Assembly (NCBI GenBank): GCA_964513415.1
Contig: CAZEMX010000038.1
Location: 1-14,690, forward strand
Direction of reading: 5' to 3'
DNA length: 14,690 nucleotides
Source of the DNA: Methanomethylicus sp964513415
GTDB taxonomy: Archaea > Thermoproteota > Methanomethylicia > Methanomethylicales > Methanomethylicaceae
Below the pieces are notes generated by a model. The model saw only the letters and a list, made by a program, of their open reading frames with translations. It was not told the origin of the DNA and searched no databases. How positions within the stretch are numbered: the first letter of the stretch is position 1; each line of letters starts with the position of its first letter. This document shows, piece after piece, positions 6,589-13,661 of the stretch. Made by a program: the position numbers and the translations under genes.

Positions 6589-7545
6589 ATGGTCGCATAC
6601 GAGATATTCCAGCTCGTGGTCTTCCCCGGCGCGCTCTTCGTGATCTGCCTGGCGTTCCTCTACGAGTGGGTGGACAGGAAGCTCTTCGCGCGGGTCCAGG
6701 GGAGGTACGGGCCGCTCTACACCGGACCGGCGGGGATCCTGCAGCCGGTGGCAGACTTCTTGAAGCTCATCTCGAAGGAGGACATTGTGCCGAGGGTGTG
6801 CGACGCGAACCTCTTCTTCGCCGTGCCGGTCATGTACGCGGCGCTGCCGCTGACCGCGCTCTTCATAATGCCCATCGCCGCACCAGAGGCGCTCATCTCG
6901 TTCGAGGGCGACCTGATATTCATCCTCTTCTCATTCGGGCTGATGACGCTGCTCATATTCCTGGCGGGGTGGTCATCCATGAGCAGGTTCTCGGCGATAG
7001 GGAGCGTCCGCTCAGCGCTCCAGATGCTGAGCTACGAGATCCCCCTGGGGCTGGTGCTGGTGTGCCCTGCGATAGCGGCCAGGAGCCTGTCCGTAAGCGG
7101 GATAGTGCAGTGGCAGGCGGCTATCGCCATGTGGGGGGCGGCCCTCCAGCCGATAGGCCTTGCGGTCGTGATGGTATGCATGCTCGCGGAGCTGGAGCTG
7201 GTCCCCTTCGACATACCGGAGGCGGAGACCGAGATAGTCGCAGGTTGGAGGACTGAGTTCACCGGCAGGAGGCTCGCGCTATTCCGCATGGGGAGGGACC
7301 TCGAGATGGTCCTCGTCTCGGCGCTCGTTGTGTCGCTCTACCTTGGGGGCGCCCAGCAGCTGTGGCTGATCCCAGCTGCTGCCATGTTCGTCGTTAAGAC
7401 CGCAGCGGTCGTCGCGGCCTTCTCGTTCGCGAGGGCGCTCTTCGCGAGGTTCAGGATTGACCAGATGATAGCCGGGATGTGGAAGTACATGCTGCCGATC
7501 GCGGCCGCGCAGGTGGTGCTCGTGCAGATGGGGCTGGGGGCCTGA
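6589..7545 (+). CDS. nuoH: Complex-I-like membrane subunit H (NuoH family)
   Basis: 318-residue subunit with about eight helices that anchors the peripheral arm and links the active-site region to the ion path. Family motifs are ERKLF-like DRKLFARVQGRYGP near residue 22, GPAGILQPVADFLKL, and the diagnostic ELVPFDIPEAETEIVAGW loop followed by TEFTG. The charged loop after the sixth helix is the most conserved part of NuoH and of the hydrogenase homologues (EchB, MbhM). The ATG at 6589 lies 14 bases after the D stop and has only a G-rich patch as ribosome site. The reading frame stays open upstream into D, but that part is the D gene in another frame. The I gene starts 4 bases after its stop. 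Confidence 0.94.
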   Translation: MVAYEIFQLVVFPGALFVICLAFLYEWVDRKLFARVQGRYGPLYTGPAGILQPVADFLKLISKEDIVPRVCDANLFFAVPVMYAALPLTALFIMPIAAPEALISFEGDLIFILFSFGLMTLLIFLAGWSSMSRFSAIGSVRSALQMLSYEIPLGLVLVCPAIAARSLSVSGIVQWQAAIAMWGAALQPIGLAVVMVCMLAELELVPFDIPEAETEIVAGWRTEFTGRRLALFRMGRDLEMVLVSALVVSLYLGGAQQLWLIPAAAMFVVKTAAVVAAFSFARALFARFRIDQMIAGMWKYMLPIAAAQVVLVQMGLGA

Positions 7546-7549
7546 CAGG

Positions 7550-7936
7550 GTGAGCATAGTCGGGGAGGCGCTGAGGCAGCTCAGGCGGAAGCCCTGCACG
7601 GTCAGGTACCCGGCGGAGAAGGTGCCGGTGCCTCCGAGGTTCAGGGGGATGCCGGCATGGGAGATGTCGAAGTGCATACTCTGCGTGCTCTGCCAGAATG
7701 CGTGCCCGCCCGGTGCGATAAGGCTGATAGGAAAGGGCCCGGAGGCGGAGATAGAGTACCTGATGGACAGGTGCATCTTCTGCGAGGAGTGCGCGGAGGT
7801 CTGCCCGAAGCGGGCGATAGTGATGAGCGCCCACTTCGAGCTGGCGGGGTTCGACCGGTCGAAGATGGTGTTCAGGTTCAGGAAGGAGAGGCAGCCGGAG
7901 CCGCCCAAGCCTTCTGCCCAGACCGCAAATGGTTAA
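7550..7936 (+). CDS. nuoI: Two-cluster 4Fe-4S ferredoxin-type subunit I (NuoI family)
   Basis: 128-residue peripheral-arm protein carrying two [4Fe-4S] clusters. Ligands are C42, C45, C48 and C52 (with P53), and C75, C78, C81 and C85 (with P86), the classical CxxCxxCxxxCP pair. It passes electrons between the small subunit and an outside partner. With no NuoEFG or FpoF/O encoded nearby, a soluble ferredoxin is the likely partner; this is inference from Ech, Mbh and headless Fpo complexes. Both ends outside the clusters are short and charged. The start is GTG at 7550, four bases after the H stop, with AGGGTG overlapping the start. It is the last recognisable gene of the hydrogenase cluster; a 50-base gap follows. 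Confidence 0.94.
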   Translation: MSIVGEALRQLRRKPCTVRYPAEKVPVPPRFRGMPAWEMSKCILCVLCQNACPPGAIRLIGKGPEAEIEYLMDRCIFCEECAEVCPKRAIVMSAHFELAGFDRSKMVFRFRKERQPEPPKPSAQTANG

Positions 7937-7986
7937 AGCCTCTTCGGACTGCAAAGGTAAGCAACAATTCTGAAGGGTAGGACATA

Positions 7987-8538
7987 ATGAGGGGGAGGGC
8001 ATTGCTCATCATGGCGCTGTCGCTCGCACTGTTCATGCAGGTCAGTGCGGTTGCGGCCTTTGAGTTCGACCTTACGTCCAGGGCGACATGGGTGGTCGAT
8101 GGGGACACCTTCGACATAGAGACCGGCGACAGGATAAGGCTCGCAGACATAAACACCCCAGAGGTCGGCGAGGCGGGATATGGCGCAGCCAAGGCGCACC
8201 TGATCAGCCTGATCTACAACAAGACGGTTTATCTCGACGTCGACGACCAGTACAGGTACGACACCACGGGCACGAGGATCGTGTGCGTCGCTTATGTGGA
8301 CTTCAACTCTACACACTGCCTCAACGTCAACAAGGACCTGCTGGATGGCGGATATGCCGCGCTTTATCCGCACCAGAACGAGTTCGACCCCAGCGACTGG
8401 ACGCTCTACGTGCAGAAGGCCGGAGGCAGCCAGACTCCGGACGCGCCCTGGAACGGCGCAGCAGCCTATCAGACCTTGATCGCAGCGATTGCGGTCGCGG
8501 TGCTGTTAATAGTAGCATCCAAGAATAAGCAGAGGTAG
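7987..8538 (+). CDS. Secreted, membrane-anchored staphylococcal-nuclease (SNase/TNase) family protein
   Basis: 183 residues. An N-terminal hydrophobic segment with a likely cleavage site near AVAA-F (about residue 24) is a signal peptide. Residues 33-140 form an SNase fold: VVDGDTFDIETGDRIRLADINTPE places D40, R51 and E59 at the positions of nuclease D21, R35 and E43, and GTRIVCVAYVD gives the second arginine (R97, like R87). N56 replaces the D40 of the S. aureus enzyme, a change seen in other family members. A short GGSQTPDAPW linker leads to a C-terminal helix (about 160-178) and a KNKQR tail, so the enzyme probably sits outside the cell, held by its C-terminus. The ATG follows GGGTAGG. Catalytic activity is likely; the substrate (nucleic acid scavenging or defence) is a guess. 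Confidence 0.85.
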   Translation: MRGRALLIMALSLALFMQVSAVAAFEFDLTSRATWVVDGDTFDIETGDRIRLADINTPEVGEAGYGAAKAHLISLIYNKTVYLDVDDQYRYDTTGTRIVCVAYVDFNSTHCLNVNKDLLDGGYAALYPHQNEFDPSDWTLYVQKAGGSQTPDAPWNGAAAYQTLIAAIAVAVLLIVASKNKQR

Positions 8539-8548
8539 GTGGACTCCA

Positions 8549-9808
8549 GTGGGTTTTGCCAGCGGCTTGGGCGGGATGCCAATACCGGCGATTGTAAAGC
8601 GGAACACGACGATGCTCACGATAAGCCAGGCCCTCTTCTCTGGGGTATTCCAGAGCACGATGGTGATAGCCGCGCTGGCCGTATTCGCGTTCACCAAGTC
8701 GCCGGCGCTCGGCAGTCTAGCATCGGCAGTGGCAATCGGGGGGAGGGTCCTCGTCGCCTACGGTGCGGGCAGGCTGATGGACAGCCTCGGCAGGAAGACC
8801 GTGCTGTATATAGGGATAGCCATAACCTGCTCCGCGCTGCTGACGATGTGCTACGCCCTGATGTGGTCATCCCTTGAGCTCTTCTGGGCAGGAATATTCA
8901 TCTTCGGCTCGGGGGCAGGAGTGATGAACCTCTTGAGGGTCCCGGTAACCGACATGTACCCCGCCCGCAGGCGCGGGGAGGGGATGGGGTACCTGCTCAC
9001 AGGCAGCGTAGTGGGGACGTTCATGGCTCCGCTCCTCTCGGCGGCCGCACCTTACATGGAGTTCACAGGACTTGGGACATACGTCACCATACTGCTGGCA
9101 TCTCTGCCGCTTATGATTGTGGCCGCGCTCTTCGTGTGGCTTGTAAGGCCGGACACGAGGGAGATACTCCGCAACATCGGGAGCTATTATCCAGGGGAGG
9201 GGGTCGTAGGCATACAGGCAGGAGGGGCATGCCCGAGCCCGTCGGCCCATCCCTCCGCCGGCTTCAGGAGCACCCCGATCGCCGCGGCCTTCATCGCGTC
9301 GGCATTCGCGTGGGGAGGGATGGTGATGGGGATGTCGATGGTCTCGATACTGCTGAAGCAGTACGGCGTCGACCTCGCCCTGATCAACGTCTCGGTCTCC
9401 ATCCACGTCTTCGGAATGTTCGGCCTCTCGATACCCTTCGGCTGGCTCGCGGACAGGTACGGGCGCAAGCCGGTCACGGCGCTTGGAGGGCTCGTACTCG
9501 GCGCAGGGGCGTTCCTGATGCCGCTCACGCAGAGCTACCTGATCATCACGCTCGGGGTCTTCCTGATCGGCCTTGGTTGGAGCGCGACGAATGTGGCTAC
9601 GACGGCGCTGCTCTGCGACCTGACGCCGGGCCGGATGAGGGGCAGCGTCCTAGGGGCGAATGATGTGGTGACTGGTGTGACCTCGGTCGGGTTGCCAGCC
9701 ATAGGCGGCTCGATCCTGTCGGCATTCGGAGGGGTCGCATTTGGCGTTGCAGGGGTGGCGGTCGCGCTGCCGGTCGTGCTCAGCATGCTTCTGATAAAGA
9801 AGGGCTAG
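8549..9808 (+). CDS. Major facilitator superfamily (MFS) transporter, substrate unknown
   Basis: 419 residues in two six-helix halves joined by a cytoplasmic loop at about 200-241. MFS motif A occurs in both halves: GAGRLMDSLGRKT (72-84) and GWLADRYGRKPV (298-309). The internal duplication and length are typical of drug or metabolite exporters and of sugar/organic-acid permeases; nothing seen fixes the substrate. The start is GTG at 8549, ten bases after the nuclease stop, so the two genes may be co-transcribed. An ATG ten codons in is possible, since MFS N-termini are variable. The central loop contains a proline-serine-rich stretch (PSPSAHPSAG). No regulator is adjacent. Confidence 0.9.
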   Translation: MGFASGLGGMPIPAIVKRNTTMLTISQALFSGVFQSTMVIAALAVFAFTKSPALGSLASAVAIGGRVLVAYGAGRLMDSLGRKTVLYIGIAITCSALLTMCYALMWSSLELFWAGIFIFGSGAGVMNLLRVPVTDMYPARRRGEGMGYLLTGSVVGTFMAPLLSAAAPYMEFTGLGTYVTILLASLPLMIVAALFVWLVRPDTREILRNIGSYYPGEGVVGIQAGGACPSPSAHPSAGFRSTPIAAAFIASAFAWGGMVMGMSMVSILLKQYGVDLALINVSVSIHVFGMFGLSIPFGWLADRYGRKPVTALGGLVLGAGAFLMPLTQSYLIITLGVFLIGLGWSATNVATTALLCDLTPGRMRGSVLGANDVVTGVTSVGLPAIGGSILSAFGGVAFGVAGVAVALPVVLSMLLIKKG

Positions 9809-10333
9809 AATGCCGCGGTAGATTCGAGAGAAGCCCTGAGGCGGCGTGCTTTTCCTGACAGCGAATGCGGAGTGCCACCATAGAGTTCCCGCCGCGTACA
9901 TACGTCTAGGATAGTGCACATCCTGAGGGCAGCGCCTTATTTGTCGTGAGGCAGGCGCGTTCTGAGCTGCAAAGGCAGGGTGCGCGTGTTGAACGCCCAC
10001 GCCTGCTTCGCCTTCGAGGATAATGCCCCCGACATTACTCGAGACGCCATTTGACGAGTGGGCGCGGGCATTGATCTCCAAGTGGTCGAGGCCGGCTGAT
10101 GACGAAGAGGCGGGCCTACATACACATCTAGGACTTGGCGCTCAAGCTCGAGAAGATGCAACGCGAATGGATGAAGTTCATGCTGAAGGAATTGCCTGAA
10201 GACCGCCCCGCTGCGATATTTGCCAAGAATGACGCTCAATGCAAGCCTGTGGTTTGCCCTTGGCTCATTGGAAAAAGAAGGCGTTATATTTAGGAACTGC
10301 CGAATGTAGCAGAGGACCGCAGTCCAAGTCAAA
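9809..10333. other. Region without a convincing gene; possible decayed coding fragments
   Basis: No full-length family match is recognisable in these 525 bases. On the plus strand a 58-codon frame runs from the ATG at 10023 to the TGA at 10199 (contains FDEWARALISKW). A second frame, broken by a TAG near 10126, reads DLALKLEKMQREWMKF and KELPEDRPAAIF up to about 10290. Both look protein-like and lie in different frames, as in a frameshifted remnant, but neither is identified. The opposite strand is open over 10332-9937, and that sequence looks like an antisense by-product of GC-rich DNA. The last 50 bases hold the tRNA promoter. Confidence 0.4.
10284..10292 (+). promoter_or_regulatory. Probable TATA box of the tRNA-Pro gene
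   Basis: TTATATTTA stands about 45 bases before the tRNA 5' end, preceded by a purine-rich GAAAAAGAAG that suits a BRE. A start about 25 bases downstream would leave a 5' leader of about 20 bases for RNase P to remove. It is the clearest archaeal TATA box in this region. Confidence 0.55.
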
Positions 10334-10409
10334 GGGGCCGTAGTCTAGCTTGGTCCAGGATGCATGCCTGGGGCGCATGTGATCTCGGGTTCAAATCCCG
10401 ACGGCCCCA
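10334..10409 (+). tRNA. tRNA-Pro, anticodon GGG
   Basis: 76 bases fold into a complete cloverleaf without intron. The acceptor stem GGGGCCG pairs perfectly with CGGCCCC, followed by discriminator A. The D arm begins GTCT and has a GG pair in its loop. The anticodon stem CATGC/GCATG is five perfect pairs around the seven-base loop CTGGGGC, giving anticodon GGG (reads CCC and CCU proline codons). The T arm is TCGGG-TTCAAAT-CCCGA with the invariant TTC. The 3' CCA is not encoded, so it must be added by CCA nucleotidyltransferase, as is usual for many archaeal tRNAs. Confidence 0.97.
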
Positions 10410-10419
10410 TCTTAGTAAC

Positions 10420-10424
10420 TTTTT
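10420..10424 (+). terminator. Oligo-T stop after tRNA-Pro
   Basis: Five T residues begin 11 bases after the tRNA 3' end, and a second run of six T lies at 10459-10464. Archaeal RNA polymerase commonly ends at such T runs without a hairpin, so these would end the tRNA transcript. Confidence 0.5.
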
Positions 10425-10478
10425 AGCTGAAGGCAGAAAGCTGCATCAAGAATGCCCGTTTTTTGCCACAAACGCTAA

Positions 10479-10607
10479 ATAGCCACGGTTATCCGGACAA
10501 ACCTGGCTCGAAAATTACAGAAATATCCGACGCGGACAGGCAACACGTTCTGGATCCGCGGCACCCAGCAACGGCGGCGCTACCCTGAAGGCATCAAGAA
10601 ATACTGA
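10479..10607 (+). pseudogene. Unidentified protein-coding fragment downstream of tRNA-Pro (tentative)
   Basis: A 42-codon frame without any usual start codon ends at the TGA at 10605-10607. Its last part (YPTRTGNTFWIRGTQ, then RRRYPEGIKKY) has the look of a real protein C-terminus, but I do not recognise the family. It lies between the tRNA and the 3' end of tyrA. Sequence next to tRNA genes often holds leftovers of integrated elements, which would fit a remnant; chance cannot be excluded. Confidence 0.25.
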
Positions 10608-10646
10608 CCTAGAGGCGGGTTTCGGGGACGTGCGATGGGATGGCGG

Positions 10647-11426
10647 TTATGCATTGCGTCTGCTGTAATGCGCATCGAGCTTGGCGGCCTCCTCGATGAA
10701 AGCCTTCCTCGCGGCTGTGGCATACTTGTTCTCCCTCTGGATCATCTCGATCGTAGCGATGTTCCGGTCGATCAGACCTATCGTGCGCATGATCTTGATG
10801 ATGTTGTGCGTCAGGAACGGCTCCAAGTCATCGTCCCCGGCGAAGTCACCCCTCGCCCTCGCTATCGCCTCCTTGATCGACAGGAGTGCGAAGTGGGGGA
10901 TAACCTGCACGGTAGCCATCACCCGGTCGTGCTCCTCAGCGCTCGCCTCCCTCACCCTCATACCCGCGCGGGTGAGCAAACCAGTGAGGGCAGGCATCCA
11001 AGGGCCGGGGCGGACTGGCACGACGATAGCGTTCTTGACCCTCACATGCGGCGACGCGAAGAGCGGGTGGATGCTGATGAAGAAGACCCCATCCGGCAGC
11101 GCACTGCAGATCCCCTCGACCACCCCGCACTTCACAGACGAGATGTCGACCAGAAGTGACCCGGCCTTCATGAGGCTGGAGGTCTCCCTCGCAGAGGAGA
11201 GCAGGGCGCCGGTCGGAACGGTCAGAACTACGACATCCATCCGTGGGAGGTCGGCTGGCGCGCCCCCCATTATGCCCATCCTCCCGGCCACAGCCTTCGC
11301 CTTGCCCGCATCCCTGCCCATAATCGTCAGGTCGCAGGAGCCCCTCAGGAGAGCCGCCATGCAGCGCCCCATCCGGCCCGTCCCTACTACTGCAACTTTG
11401 AGTAGCTCCCCAGCACCCTCAGGAAT
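10647..11426 (-). CDS. tyrA: Prephenate dehydrogenase (TyrA family), start codon uncertain
   Basis: Oxidises prephenate to 4-hydroxyphenylpyruvate with NAD(P), the committed step to tyrosine. The Rossmann motif KVAVVGTGRMG opens the protein. HPLFASPHV carries the conserved histidine of TyrA, and EEHDRVMATVQVIPHF is the helical-domain signature. No ATG, GTG or TTG stands in frame between the in-frame codons well inside pheA and the Rossmann motif. The nearest usual start is the ATG at 11372, inside GTGRMG, which would delete the first strand and the glycine loop. I therefore give an ATT at 11426 as the most plausible start (259 residues, 40-base overlap with pheA); with the ATG it would be 241. 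Alternatives are a sequence error or a frameshift joining it to pheA. Function is firm, start is not. Confidence 0.85.
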   Translation of the reverse strand: MPEGAGELLKVAVVGTGRMGRCMAALLRGSCDLTIMGRDAGKAKAVAGRMGIMGGAPADLPRMDVVVLTVPTGALLSSARETSSLMKAGSLLVDISSVKCGVVEGICSALPDGVFFISIHPLFASPHVRVKNAIVVPVRPGPWMPALTGLLTRAGMRVREASAEEHDRVMATVQVIPHFALLSIKEAIARARGDFAGDDDLEPFLTHNIIKIMRTIGLIDRNIATIEMIQRENKYATAARKAFIEEAAKLDAHYSRRNA

Positions 11427-12466
11427 CTTGTTCTCCCCCTCACGTCCTTCAGCGCCTGCGCGACGTTCTCGTCGCTCATGCTCCCCTCGAAGTCCAAGTA
11501 GAAGTAGTACTCCCAGCTCCTCGACGGCATGGGGCGCGACAGGACCATCGTGATGTTGACGTTCCTCTTTGCGAACATTGTCAGTATCTCGGCAAGCGAC
11601 CCGGGGACGTGCTCGAGCGCGAATATCGCAGAGGTCTTCGTGCCGGTCTTCGGGGGGTCGCCCTTGTGGATCGTGGCGAAGCGGGTGTAGTTGTTCGGCG
11701 TGTCCTCGATGCCAGCCTCGTAGATCTTCAGCCCGTTCAGCTCCGCCGCGGCCTTGCTTGATATCGCGGCACCCTTTATGTCCCTGAGGACGTGCTCCGC
11801 GGCCCTTGCAGTGGACTCGGTCGCGACGATGTCCTTGTCGCTGAGGTATTTTGTTATGTAGCCGTCGCATTGGGCCAGCGCCTGCGGGTGCGAGTAGATG
11901 CGCTCGATCGACGAGAGCGACTCCACCTGCGGGTTCACTATGAGGTTCTGCGTTATCCGGAGCTGTATCTCCCCGGTTATCGCCAGGGGGTAGTCTATGA
12001 AGCAGTCGAGGGTCTCGTTCACCGCGCCCTCGATCGAGTTCTCCAGCGGTACGACGCCCACGTCGCACCTGCCGATCTCAACCTCTATGAAGATCTTCTT
12101 TATGCGCCTGCACGGCGAGTAGCGCGAGGCCTCACCGAAGACCTGGCTGGCCGCCTCATGCGAGAAGCTGCCCGCCGGCCCCAAGTATGCCACTGAGGTT
12201 GGCCGCTGTATGTTCCTGCACATCGATATGACCTCTCGGTAGATCGTCCGGATCCCCTCGGGCGGGGCATCCTCGGAGGCGGAGGTAACCCTCTCCAGCA
12301 CCTGGCTCTCCCTGTTCATGTCCAGGACCTCCATGTTCAGGGCGGACTTCAGCTTCCCGATCCCCTTGCAGGCGGCAGCCCTCTCGTTGAGCAGCCTCAC
12401 GATGTCATCGTCAATCTTATTTATCCTCTTCCTCGCCGCATCAAGATCCAGATCCTTTTCAGCCAT
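11387..12466 (-). CDS. pheA: Bifunctional chorismate mutase / prephenate dehydratase (P-protein)
   Basis: 359 residues in three domains. Residues 5-85 are an AroQ-type chorismate mutase (ARKRINKIDDDIVRLLNER, then IGKLK and MNRES). Residues 92-270 are prephenate dehydratase, from VAYLGPAGSFSHEAA to EDTPNNYTRFATI with the catalytic threonine of the TRF motif at 261. Residues 278-355 are an ACT regulatory domain. It converts chorismate to phenylpyruvate for phenylalanine. The ACT domain has GSLAE for the usual GAL motif and LSRP (309-312) where phenylalanine-binding enzymes have ESRP, so feedback control may differ. The ATG at 12466 follows GTGGGATC; a GTG at 12478 would add four residues. The 100-base gap to aroC is the largest inside the operon, and I see no clear promoter in it. 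Confidence 0.95.
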   Translation of the reverse strand: MAEKDLDLDAARKRINKIDDDIVRLLNERAAACKGIGKLKSALNMEVLDMNRESQVLERVTSASEDAPPEGIRTIYREVISMCRNIQRPTSVAYLGPAGSFSHEAASQVFGEASRYSPCRRIKKIFIEVEIGRCDVGVVPLENSIEGAVNETLDCFIDYPLAITGEIQLRITQNLIVNPQVESLSSIERIYSHPQALAQCDGYITKYLSDKDIVATESTARAAEHVLRDIKGAAISSKAAAELNGLKIYEAGIEDTPNNYTRFATIHKGDPPKTGTKTSAIFALEHVPGSLAEILTMFAKRNVNITMVLSRPMPSRSWEYYFYLDFEGSMSDENVAQALKDVRGRTRFLRVLGSYSKLQ

Positions 12467-12566
12467 TTTTGATCCCACTTCCCTTTTCTTACCTCATCTT
12501 GCCTTGCCTCAGCCCCGTTCCATATCGTTTTGCTTAGCTTCACTCAACATCCATTCCCGTCTCCAG

Positions 12567-13661
12567 TCAACCGCGGTCCAGATACTTCCCGATCTTGTGA
12601 GCCTTCTTCAGCATGTCGGCGAGGCTCGCCGAGACCATCGCCTCGACGACCGGCACCGCCCTCACGGCTATGCATGGGTCGTGCCTGCCGCCTACCCGGA
12701 TCGTCGCCTCCGCCATCCTCGACAGATCGACGCTCCGCTGCTCCTTGGCTATCGACGGAGTCGGCTTGAACGCGACCCTGAGGATCAGGGGCATGCCGTT
12801 CGTTATGCCGCCCAGTATCCCCCCGGAGTTGTTCGTCAGCGTGACTATCCGGCCGCCGTCGAGGGCGAACTCGTCATTTGCCTCGGAGCCGCGCCTTGCA
12901 GACATGGCGAACCCTCCGCCGAACTCTATCCCCTTCGCTGCAGGGATGCTGAAGATTGCATGGGAGAGCAGGCTCTCCACGGAGTCGAAGACCGGCTCGC
13001 CTATCCCCGCAGGCAGGCCGAAGACCCTGCACTCCACGACCCCCCCGACCGAGTCGCCATCAGCCCTTGCCTCGTCGATCGCCTTGACCATCAGCTCAGA
13101 CGCGCGCGCATCGGCGCACCAGACTGGGCTCTCAGCCGCCCGGGCCTCCAGACCATCATCCGGCGAACGGGCTGCCTTCACGCTCCCGACCTGGACCAAA
13201 TGAGCGACGACCCTGACGCCGCTCCTCGAGAGTAGCTTCTTCGCGACCGCGCCGCCCATGACCATGCCTGCAGTTATCCTGCCCGAGAAGAAGCCGCCGC
13301 CCCTCCAGTCGTTGAACCCCCCGTACTTGACGTAAGCGGTGTAGTCAGCGTGGCTGGGGCGGGGCACGTTCCTGTTCTTCGCATACCACGAGGAGTCGGT
13401 GTCCTCGTTGCGTATCATCATCATTACCGGACCGCCGTTCGTCCTTCCGTCCGTGATCCCGCTCTCTACCGTGACGGTGTCGCTCTCGGACCTAGGGCTT
13501 GCCGTGCCCCTCCCGGGCCTGCGGCGGTCCAGCTCGCGCTGTATGTCGGCAGCGCCTAGCTCAAGCCCTGCGGGGCAGCCCTCAACGACCGCGCCTATGC
13601 ACCGCCCGTGCGACTCGCCGAATACGGTAATCCTGAACGCACTGCCTATCCCAAAGCTCAT
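12567..13661 (-). CDS. aroC: Chorismate synthase
   Basis: 364 residues, normal family length. It forms chorismate from 5-enolpyruvylshikimate-3-phosphate with reduced FMN. FRITVFGESHG gives the first catalytic histidine (H18) and NVPRPSHADYT the second (H104); the flavin and substrate arginines are in ELDRRRPG. The segment NDWRGGGFFSGRITAG corresponds to the usual RGGGR.SARETA box in a variant form. NNSGGILGGITNGMPL and AFKPTPSI are further signatures. The ATG at 13661 overlaps the aroA stop in an ATGA junction, so the two are translationally coupled. Sequence before this ATG in the same frame belongs to aroA read out of frame. Confidence 0.96.
   Translation of the reverse strand: MSFGIGSAFRITVFGESHGRCIGAVVEGCPAGLELGAADIQRELDRRRPGRGTASPRSESDTVTVESGITDGRTNGGPVMMMIRNEDTDSSWYAKNRNVPRPSHADYTAYVKYGGFNDWRGGGFFSGRITAGMVMGGAVAKKLLSRSGVRVVAHLVQVGSVKAARSPDDGLEARAAESPVWCADARASELMVKAIDEARADGDSVGGVVECRVFGLPAGIGEPVFDSVESLLSHAIFSIPAAKGIEFGGGFAMSARRGSEANDEFALDGGRIVTLTNNSGGILGGITNGMPLILRVAFKPTPSIAKEQRSVDLSRMAEATIRVGGRHDPCIAVRAVPVVEAMVSASLADMLKKAHKIGKYLDRG

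Noticed and set aside
9937..10332. 131-codon minus-strand frame in the gap before the tRNA
   Set aside because: No recognisable motif, no good ribosome site, and it would overlap the tRNA promoter; probably antisense to the plus-strand fragments.
10334..10409. tRNA-Pro as an attachment site with an integrase
   Set aside because: No integrase gene and no second copy of the tRNA 3' end are present in the window; only unidentified fragments flank it.
10635..11553. Plus-strand frames opposite tyrA and pheA
   Set aside because: The minus strand holds well-defined enzymes with catalytic motifs over the entire stretch.
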